Shown here: piece after piece, positions 61,301-64,000 of the stretch
How positions within the stretch are numbered: the first letter of the stretch is position 1
How the letters are laid out: each line of letters opens with the position of its first letter
Source: Liolophura sinensis
Taxonomy: Eukaryota; Mollusca; Polyplacophora; Chitonida; Chitonidae
NCBI RefSeq assembly: GCF_032854445.1
Contig: NC_088306.1
Coordinates: 11,219,386-11,283,385 of the forward strand
Reading direction: 5' to 3'
DNA length: 64,000 nt
Position numbers and translations under genes: made by a program
The notes under the pieces: model-generated
Seen by the model: only the letters and a program-made list of their open reading frames with translations
Database searches by the model: none
What the model was told of the DNA's origin: nothing

Positions 61301-64000
61301 GGACTATATTACAGTGGACTATATCACATTGGGCTGTATCACATTGGGCTGTATCACATTGGGCTGTATCACAGTGGGCTATATCACAATGGATATATCA
61401 CAGTGGACTATATTACAGTGGACTATATCACATTGGGCTGTATCACATTGGGCTGTATCACATTGGGCTGCATCACATTGGGCTGCATCACAGTGGGCTA
61501 TATCACAATGGATATATCACAGTGGACTATATTACAGTGGACTATATCTCATTGGGCTGTATCACATTGGGCTGTATTACAGTGGGCTATATCTCATTGG
61601 GCTGTATCACACTGGGCTGTATTACAATGGACTATATCACAGTGGGCTATATTACAGTGGACTATATCACATTGGGGTGTATCACATTGGGCTGCATCAC
61701 AGTGGGCTATATCACAATGGATATATCACAGTGGACTATATCACAGTGGGCAATATCTCATTGGGCTGTATCACATTGGGCTGTATTACAGTGGGCTATA
61801 TCTCATTGGGCTGTATCACACTGGGCTGTATTACAATGGACTATATCACAGTGGGCTATATCTCCTTGGTCTGTATCACAGTGGGTTCTATCACATTGGG
61901 GTATTCCCTAAATTCTATATATTACAGTAGGTATTATGTAATATTTTCAAGACTAAAGTGTATTCTATTCAGATATGGACTCATAGAAAAAACTTGGTAG
62001 AAAGTATGAATAAGTCTCCAGATCAGTGAAGATTGCTTTAATATGCACTATGCACTTGGTCAGTTTTGTGGTTAATGATTTAGGGTATCCAGAATTCTGA
62101 AATAAACATAAAGAGGTCAGATTAGAAAAAAAATTAAGATTTACTAATTGACTGCACAGGTAAACTTTTTTTTAATGCACTGGCTGAAAGATGGATACCT
62201 ATGTGAATCTATGCACCTTTAATTTTGAGAGATTGATAATATTCTTCTTCACTAAAATCCAGTGTAACATTTGTTACAACGTTGCCATTTTCAAACCATT
62301 GGTAGATTTGTTACATTTAAAATCTGTTCTTGCATTCGTTACAGTTGGCACCCGGTGTTACAGAATACATTTGCTGTGTGGTGGAATCGTCACTTTGATG
62401 TCTGTCCTAGAGAACACCATGAACAGAAATGCTGCCAGACTTCAACTTCAGTAAGTCTCTGTGTTTGCTTAAAATTTGTTTTCTTGGATTTATCAATTTT
62501 CACGGGGATGACAATTTTTTGTTAGGCTAGCATGTGCCGTTATGTGGAGGCTTTTGGCTATGAGCTTATTAGCAGCTTTGGGCTCATATTTATCAAAGTA
62601 TTTGTACTCATCAGTGACTTTATTATGCTTAAGGAAGTTACATTAAAACCTTCAAGTCTTTATGTATAGAAAGGCACACCCAGTCTTTCTTACGACAATA
62701 CGACATTAAACTGTGTGCATGTGTGCCATGTGTTTAAATCCGACTGGTGGCTTTGTGAAGTTTTGAAGAGTTTTTACTGCGACATATCTAATATCATTTG
62801 TGTTTCCATGATTTTGCTAAGATATAGCCAAAGTGGAGTAAAACCATCGTCATTTCTTTCATACATTTTTGCCATTGGTCCCTGTTAATCTAACTTGAAG
62901 TTAATCTAACTGAATTCTGTCAGTATTTTTTTGTATTTTAACAGACAACCAAAACTTAGAATATCTTTATGTTGGATGATAAAACATTATATGCAAATAA
63001 ATTTTGTGAGACAGGCATATGATGTGTTTTGTTTTTTTTTCATTTTTTCACAGCAAATCTGAAATGAACATTCGTGTTGTGCGAGCAGAGTTGAACAATG
63101 GCGAGCGTGTGGTGGGAATTCGATATCCTGAAATCCTTATCCCTGAAGTGGAAAAAGCTCTAAAAGAAGATCTCCTCCTTCAGCGCATACATCACATTCA
63201 AACGGTATAGCGCATTTCTTTTGTTTGCTGGTAAATCAGTAAGACAAACACTAAAAGGTCTGCACAGATTGTGAAGGTTCGTAGCTGACATGATATCATA
63301 TATGACATGTTGCACATCATTAAAAAGCTCAGATTGGAAAGTCATGAAAAGTCAAAAAAAAATTTCTTTTTTTTTTTTGACGTCATGGAATCTGGGTGTG
63401 AAATATCAAAACCAATATCACTGTTATCAGTTAAGAATATTTGGTTATTTCACCTTTATATAAATAATCAAAATAATAATAAAATTCTTCTGCCAGACTT
63501 GTGATTGTACACATTGTTGTCTTGTTCCGTTGGCAGACACTCTCACCTGGGATGTCCACAAATGTGGACCTCACAACACAGACTGCCCAGAAGCGTTCTC
63601 AAGCCAGGATTGAGGAAGCTTCACCAGTCGTCCCAAAGTGCCTTGCAAAGGCTCTTAACCCTCCTGTCACCATCAAAACATTCTTTAAAGCTGCAGTGGG
63701 GAAACCAAAATCCACAGAACCTGACGACAGCAACGCGTCCTGTGTTGGAAGGAACATTATGTCCTCAGATGAAAACAGGTGTAAGAAAGATTCAAGAAGA
63801 AGTACGAGACGATCATCAAAAGATTGTACGGATCCGAAGAATAAAGTCCAAGAAAAAGAAAGTGGCTCCAAGAAGAGAAGTTTGGAAGATGCAGAGGACA
63901 GTGGTGATAACTACTGCACTATTATAAGTTCTCAGCCAAGCAGTAAAAAAAGAACAAAACAAGGGTCAATTTTTGCTGCATTTGCGAAAAAAACTGATCC
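17018..64000 (+). CDS. sbno: Strawberry notch (SBNO) family helicase-like protein, 3' partial
   Basis: Coding exons: 17018-17208, 19882-19972, 20680-20787, 21644-21730, 22654-22745, 23078-23146, 23532-23614, 24181-24299, 25707-25759, 26039-26102, 27239-27323, 28332-28411, 28930-28997, 29875-29985, 30910-31003, 33044-33163, 33690-33778, 34508-34673, 37995-38055, 38853-38982, 41287-41372, 42166-42281, 42681-42761, 43361-43495, 46624-46685, 48367-48468, 49339-49515, 50218-50300, 60656-60739, 62345-62450, 63054-63204, 63537-64000+. All junctions are AG/GT and in phase, giving at least 1202 residues. The start ATG at 17018 has a GCCATGG context and an in-frame TGA at 16991. Family members are nuclear SF2-like ATPases acting in Notch/EGFR-linked transcription and chromatin. 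It is colinear with SBNO1/2 but divergent, with a short N-terminus and a new basic tail. The last exon runs off the window. Confidence 0.9.
17481..17609. repeat. 21-bp tandem array, about 6 copies
   Basis: Unit CCAGGGGATTATGCTGACAG plus T, in the first coding intron. Confidence 0.88.
18913..19496. mobile_element. TTAA-flanked MITE-like element (M5)
   Basis: TTAA at both ends (18913-18916 and 19493-19496) encloses inverted termini AGGGGAAGAAAACTT and AGGAGAAGAAAATTT (read inward on opposite strands). A TTAA duplication is the hallmark of piggyBac-type insertion. There is no transposase ORF, so it would be non-autonomous. Confidence 0.68.
20193..20345 (+). repeat. SINE-C, partial
   Basis: B-box-like GCGGGTTCAAATCCAGC, then TTAGGTACCTGG and a TTGTATAAGTGGAA 3' region. 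Confidence 0.5.
20352..20562 (-). repeat. SINE-C, reverse
   Basis: On the reverse strand: GCAGTTCAAATCCAGC, CTTGCTGTTATGGCT, a CAGGTACCTGGCAAAGAG segment and an AAATAAAT tail. It forms a head-to-head-like pair with the preceding SINE-C. Confidence 0.55.
20798..20959. repeat. 32-bp tandem array, 5 copies
   Basis: Unit contains TAGGTGCACATCAAGCAAG. It starts about 10 bp after the exon donor at 20788 and abuts a SINE-A. Confidence 0.88.
20972..21150 (+). repeat. SINE-A 3' part
   Basis: Begins at CATGCTGGCTTCCTCTCC, lacking the tRNA-like head; the tail is intact. Confidence 0.85.
21644..26102 (+). CDS. sbno: SBNO-like helicase lobe 1 (Walker A, DECH, SAT)
   Basis: Seven exons cover residues 131 to about 318. 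Walker A is [11 protein letters not shown] (Lys about 156; vertebrates have GRT). [13 protein letters not shown] and [18 protein letters not shown] follow, then [12 protein letters not shown]. Walker B is [19 protein letters not shown] at about 270-273. Motif III is [10 protein letters not shown]. All catalytic positions expected for the AAA_34/SBNO NTPase lobe are present, so the ATPase is probably active. Introns carry M3, M2 and M6 MITEs and SINEs. Confidence 0.92.
21759..21982. mobile_element. M3 MITE-like copy
   Basis: Inverted ends CTAATTCCTCAACCTTTTT and AAAAAGGTTGAAGAATTAC; shared core with 29364 and 61021. Confidence 0.68.
22012..22150. mobile_element. Degraded M2-like fragment
   Basis: GACCTAAAATTTTG start and TTTGAAATTTGTTTGGCA, CTACTGGGAAAACGGG core resemble the 39531 element. 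Confidence 0.35.
25299..25561 (-). repeat. SINE-A, full length
   Basis: Head and tail are complete; flanked by TCTGTTTTT at 25292-25300 and 25565-25573, a likely target-site duplication. Confidence 0.88.
26138..26270. mobile_element. M6 MITE with perfect terminal inverted repeats
   Basis: CAGTTGTTCAAAAGTGTA at the left and its exact reverse complement at the right (the match extends to 21 bp). Only 133 bp long; lies 35 bp after the SBNO-like exon ending 26102. Confidence 0.75.
27239..31003 (+). CDS. sbno: SBNO-like core, post-lobe 1 exons
   Basis: Five exons give [83 protein letters not shown] and [11 protein letters not shown]. Each has a direct counterpart in SBNO1 (for example [57 protein letters not shown]). 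The last motif begins the second lobe. The order and the split codons (TG|G Trp, TG|C Cys) make the exon calls secure. Confidence 0.92.
27546..27640 (+). repeat. SINE-A 3' fragment
   Basis: From CCCGGTTTCCTCACACC to the tail. Confidence 0.8.
27975..28301 (+). repeat. SINE-B, 5' truncated
   Basis: B-box region (GGTAGATCCAGGATCAATCC) through the GACGTTAAACCCC...CTCACTC tail; matches the copy at 37567. Confidence 0.8.
28598..28917 (+). repeat. SINE-C with triplicated internal module
   Basis: Head TCGGTGAGATGGTTAAAG and CCAGCTCTTGCTG, then three copies of a ~50-bp module (GGGAGGTGG...CCACGCCTTTGTCC), then the ATGAAAAATTCTCGAG end. It abuts the acceptor at 28929. Confidence 0.65.
29364..29562. 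mobile_element. M3 MITE-like copy, reverse orientation
   Basis: Ends CTGTAATTCTTCAAG and GGTTGAGGAATTAGG; core AAAAATGTGCATAAATTGC is shared with 21759. Confidence 0.65.
30055..30320 (+). repeat. SINE-B related, diverged
   Basis: CTGCCACAAGAAGACACAGT and the tail GAAAAATTGTTGAGTATGAC match the reverse-strand copy at 7920; the tRNA-like head is not clear. Confidence 0.6.
30625..30843 (+). repeat. SINE-A, diverged
   Basis: Head and tail present; part of the middle body (CCAGCAACCTGC) is deleted. Confidence 0.78.
31630..31844. mobile_element. M2 MITE-like copy, reverse orientation
   Basis: TCTAAATGACCTAACATTTC left end and GTCATTTAGGGTA right end are inverted repeats; core matches 39531. Confidence 0.68.
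31863..32016 (+). repeat. SINE-A 3' part
   Basis: From GCCGTACGTGGGAAGGTC to the tail; close to consensus. Confidence 0.85.
32150..32987. mobile_element. Foldback/MITE-like element, copy 2 (inverted)
   Basis: Reverse-complement homologue of 2424-3162. The arms mirror each other: ATAATAAAGGCCATAAC on one side and GTTATGGTCATTATTC on the other. Extra copies of a TTCCCAGCTTAGCTCCAAGA module at the left end account for much of the greater length. Confidence 0.7.
33044..34673 (+). CDS. sbno: SBNO-like compact inter-lobe linker
   Basis: Three exons encode a predicted helical, charged linker ([20 protein letters not shown], then [18 protein letters not shown]) that leads into [20 protein letters not shown] and RRGRMV. 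The last part matches SBNO1 [20 protein letters not shown]. Vertebrate SBNO1 carries a long Ser/Asp/Lys-rich insert between these blocks; here only about 65 residues separate TGE from the DELGG block. Exon 33044 lies 57 bp after a foldback element. Confidence 0.9.
33914..34144 (+). repeat. SINE-A, diverged
   Basis: Starts GGGGCCTCTGTGGC; the B box is partly lost and there is a CCCACCCTCC expansion near the 3' end. Confidence 0.75.
34733..34925. mobile_element. M4 MITE-like copy
   Basis: Shares TTGTTTGTGTC-TAAAGATGC and CTCTGCAC...TCTC-GAATGTTTT with 46352; ends have imperfect inverted CAACTTTTTC / GTTGAAGG. Confidence 0.5.
35037..35165. repeat. 43-bp tandem array, 3 copies
   Basis: Unit contains ACTTTGTTTGGGATAGAAAA. 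Confidence 0.9.
35186..36773. repeat. 33-bp minisatellite, about 48 copies
   Basis: Unit: CTGTATTAATCTCACCTTAG then GACTGGAGCTACA. It lies wholly inside the intron 34674-37994. The unit is a multiple of three and stop-free in several frames, giving long [11 protein letters not shown]-type frames on + and [11 protein letters not shown]-type frames on -; these have no gene features. Confidence 0.95.
36864..36997 (+). repeat. SINE-A 3' part
   Basis: From GTCAGCAACCTGCGGATC to the tail, about 90 bp after the 33-bp array. Confidence 0.8.
37567..37932 (+). repeat. SINE-B, full length
   Basis: tRNA-like head GGATAGCACAGTTAGTAGAG with a GGTAGATCCAGGATC B-box region and an (ACTC)n tail. Flanked by exact 11-bp repeats TCTAACTAGCT at 37556-37566 and 37933-37943. 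Confidence 0.88.
37995..42281 (+). CDS. sbno: SBNO-like helicase lobe 2 (motifs V and VI)
   Basis: Four exons give [55 protein letters not shown] and GRSHRSNQT, then [20 protein letters not shown] and [20 protein letters not shown]. These match the Helicase_C_4 part of SBNO proteins, including arginine-finger motif VI ([11 protein letters not shown], about residues 642-652; vertebrate QQFGRTHRSNQ). Both arginines are kept. The exon before this group is 3.3 kb away, across a 33-bp satellite. Confidence 0.92.
38080..38467. repeat. 51-bp tandem array, about 8 copies
   Basis: Unit contains GTCAGTCAGGTGCAGGCAAC. Starts 25 bp after the SBNO-like exon ending 38055. Confidence 0.9.
38490..38682 (+). 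repeat. SINE-A 3' part
   Basis: Begins at AGTCAAGCTCATGCTGG, directly after the 51-bp array; the tail is irregular. Confidence 0.8.
39047..39330 (+). repeat. SINE-like element with tRNA-like B box
   Basis: CAGGTTCAAACCTAGCC and an (AAAT)n tail; the body resembles SINE-C only weakly. Confidence 0.5.
39531..39732. mobile_element. M2 MITE, best copy
   Basis: Exact inverted ends TACCCTAAATGAC / GTCATTTAGGGTA, continuing imperfectly inward. Flanking GCT on both sides could be a 3-bp duplication; a TA duplication is the other reading. Confidence 0.75.
39850..40440. repeat. Long-period imperfect tandem repeat, about 4 units
   Basis: Units of roughly 130-175 bp sharing CAGATGATGATGTGTCG, a GTCATGGTAACCAGAT segment and a TAAATAGATATGATTT segment. 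Confidence 0.75.
40788..41020 (+). repeat. SINE-A, 5' truncated
   Basis: Starts at AATGACCCAGGAGCC; B box and long (AAAT)n tail intact. Confidence 0.85.
41576..41824 (+). repeat. SINE-A, old diverged copy
   Basis: Head, ACCCAGGGGCCTCTCACC and a degraded tail are recognisable. Confidence 0.65.
42681..50300 (+). CDS. sbno: SBNO-like conserved C-terminal region, part 1
   Basis: Six exons: [29 protein letters not shown] and [78 protein letters not shown] and [35 protein letters not shown]. They correspond to SBNO1 [42 protein letters not shown] and YRPNTGK. The exon 43361-43495 ends inside a 91-bp tandem array whose first unit supplies its last 18 codons. Confidence 0.9.
42917..42984 (+). repeat. 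SINE-A tail fragment
   Basis: Last ~70 bp of the element. Confidence 0.75.
43441..46140. repeat. 91-bp satellite built from an exon end and its splice donor, ~30 copies
   Basis: The first unit (43441-43531) contains the last 55 bp of coding exon 43361-43495, the donor GTGAGAT, and 36 bp of intron. The array then repeats this unit to about 46140. Nearly every unit keeps AAACCTGGTGAGAT. Because 91 is not a multiple of three, the reading frame changes each unit. Confidence 0.95.
46228..46310 (+). repeat. SINE-A tail fragment
   Basis: CCACCATAATGCTGGCCGTC to the tail, about 90 bp after the satellite end. Confidence 0.82.
46352..46562. mobile_element. M4 MITE-like copy
   Basis: Homologous to 34733; ends carry TCTTCAACC and GGTTGAAAA. 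Its right edge is about 60 bp before the exon at 46624. Confidence 0.5.
46775..46903 (+). repeat. SINE-A body fragment, diverged
   Basis: GGGAAGGTCTTTCAGCAACC to a degraded ATTAGTAAAATATT region. Confidence 0.6.
47002..47127 (-). repeat. SINE-A 3' part, diverged
   Basis: Reverse-strand tail TTTATTTATTTGAT plus about 100 bp of body. Confidence 0.7.
47170..47394. repeat. 22-bp tandem array, about 10 copies
   Basis: Unit ACAGGTGAACTGTTGGCCTG plus CT. Confidence 0.92.
47869..48138 (-). repeat. SINE-A, full length, with target-site duplication
   Basis: Exact 12-bp flanks CACAATCTTACA at 47857-47868 and 48139-48150. Near-consensus sequence; a young insertion. Confidence 0.93.
48845..49012 (+). 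repeat. SINE-C, diverged
   Basis: GTTGGTTAAGTGAGG, CCAGCTCTTGCTGATTTGG and AGGTACCTTGCAAAGAG match the SINE-C family. Confidence 0.5.
49640..50064. repeat. 18-bp tandem array split by a SINE
   Basis: Unit GTGATTGACAGCTACATT on both sides of the SINE-A at 49731-49999. Confidence 0.88.
49731..49999 (-). repeat. SINE-A inserted into a minisatellite
   Basis: Full length, with AGCTACATTGA at 49720-49730 and 50000-50010. Contains a small GCCCGGGGCCCGGG duplication. Confidence 0.9.
50343..50447 (+). repeat. SINE-A 3' fragment
   Basis: GGCCCCCGGGCTCTGTCC to a degraded tail. Confidence 0.8.
50977..51040. repeat. (TA)n/(TG)n microsatellite
   Basis: Mixed TA and TG dinucleotide run. Confidence 0.92.
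52223..52341. repeat. (TA)n microsatellites
   Basis: Two TA runs (52223-52240 and about 52297-52341) separated by AT-rich sequence. Confidence 0.9.
52905..53500. repeat. ~41-bp minisatellite, about 14 copies
   Basis: Unit includes GAACAATGTGATACATGATT and GACACAGAGTTCTTATCTG; length varies. Confidence 0.88.
53793..54268. repeat. 31-bp minisatellite, about 15 copies
   Basis: Pyrimidine-rich unit with CCAGTATCACCCTCCCATTG. Confidence 0.9.
54853..55262. repeat. ~31-bp minisatellite with palindromic core, about 13 copies
   Basis: Units carry CACTATAGTG, a perfect 10-bp palindrome, or a one-base variant, followed by GCATGATAGTGCCTACCAGA. Confidence 0.9.
55421..55446. repeat. (TA)n microsatellite
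   Basis: Short TA run just before a SINE-A. Confidence 0.85.
55474..55719 (+). repeat. SINE-A, near full length
   Basis: Lacks only the first ~12 bp of the head. Confidence 0.85.
57957..58193. mobile_element. M2-like MITE, A-rich copy
   Basis: Ends TACTGTATTTACCCTAATT and AATTTTTAGGTCAAATACTG are imperfect inverted repeats; inner sequence AGAACTCTCCAAATCAG matches 31630. Confidence 0.55.
58605..58838 (+). repeat. SINE-A, with short internal deletion
   Basis: Head to tail present; about 35 bp after the B box are missing. Confidence 0.85.
60656..63204 (+). CDS. sbno: SBNO-like conserved C-terminal region, part 2 (Cys-rich)
   Basis: Three exons resume after a 10.4-kb intron: [20 protein letters not shown] then [48 protein letters not shown] and [13 protein letters not shown]. 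They match SBNO1 CTHAYWRGNCK, GLRCRTYYVLCGSVLSVW, and [20 protein letters not shown]. The spaced Cys/His residues (CVHG, C, C, C) are conserved and may bind metal, which is inference. In vertebrate SBNO1 the protein ends soon after this point. The donor after 63204 (GTATAG) is weak. Confidence 0.88.
61021..61213. mobile_element. M3 MITE-like copy
   Basis: CTCTAATTCCTCAATCTTTT left end and GAGGTTGAAGAATTATG right end; directly precedes the 15-bp array. Confidence 0.65.
61228..61902. repeat. 15-bp minisatellite, about 45 copies
   Basis: Units ATCACATTGGGCTGT, ATCACAGTGGGCTAT and ATCACAATGGATAT in recurring order. Intronic (60740-62344); stop-free in the three + frames, which makes spurious frames up to 258 codons. 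Confidence 0.94.
63537..64000 (+). CDS. sbno: SBNO-like basic C-terminal extension with PIP-like motifs (open at window end)
   Basis: The exon encodes residues 1049 onward with no stop before the edge. It holds [17 protein letters not shown] (1091-1098 core PVTIKTFF), a Lys/Arg/Ser-rich stretch ([14 protein letters not shown]), [12 protein letters not shown], and [17 protein letters not shown]. The two TIKTFF and QGSIFAAF segments resemble PCNA-interacting (PIP) boxes, the first lacking Gln and the second having Ala for the first aromatic. Several basic clusters are likely nuclear signals. I do not recall such a tail in SBNO1/2. Splicing phase 0 from 63204 supports it. Confidence 0.8.

Noticed and set aside
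61186-62000. Overlapping open frames of 175-258 codons
   Set aside because: Product of the 15-bp repeat, whose unit is a multiple of three without stops; intronic.

Overview
The window is eukaryotic and AT-rich. Its genes are split into short exons separated by long introns, and it is loaded with tRNA-derived SINEs, small inverted-repeat (MITE-like) elements and minisatellites. The SINE tails (an A-rich AAATAAATAAAT end after a 'TTCTTGAGTACGGCGTAAAACACC'-type core written here only in part, and a 'GACGTTAAACCCC...CACTCACTCA' type) look like those seen in molluscs and other lophotrochozoans. A mollusc or related lophotrochozoan is my best guess, made from recall and not from a search.

Two protein-coding genes are supported, both on the + strand. 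Gene 1 (about 1102-9019, 5' end lost off the left edge) is a PABIR/FAM122-family PP2A-B55 regulator; eight exons give 285 residues and a stop. An intergenic stretch of about 6-8 kb follows, with MITEs, SINE pieces and a 20-bp minisatellite. A candidate promoter with a non-coding first exon for gene 2 lies near 15040-15106. Gene 2 (coding 17018 to beyond 64000) is a strawberry-notch (SBNO) family NTPase/helicase-like protein. Thirty-two coding exons could be phased without a break, giving at least 1202 residues; the C-terminus lies beyond the right edge. It has the Walker A, DECH, SAT and QxxGRxHRSNQ motifs, a short N-terminus, a short linker between the helicase lobes, and a basic C-terminal tail with two PCNA-binding-like motifs that I do not recall in vertebrate SBNO1/2.

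The introns hold most of the unusual structure. The intron after 43495 contains about 30 copies of a 91-bp unit that starts inside the coding exon, so each copy carries an exon end plus a 5' splice site. Other arrays are a 33-bp repeat (35186-36773) open on both strands, a 15-bp repeat (61228-61902) open in three frames, a palindrome-cored 31-bp repeat (54853-55262), and a cluster of minisatellites in a 10.4-kb intron (50301-60655). Two inverted copies of a ~0.75-kb foldback element each end less than 90 bp upstream of an exon, one in each gene. About 27 copies of one SINE family and smaller numbers of two others are scattered on both strands; several have clear target-site duplications.

The two genes are not obviously linked in function. 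One tunes PP2A-B55 and the other is a nuclear chromatin/transcription ATPase. I see no RNA gene, CRISPR array or autonomous transposon ORF.
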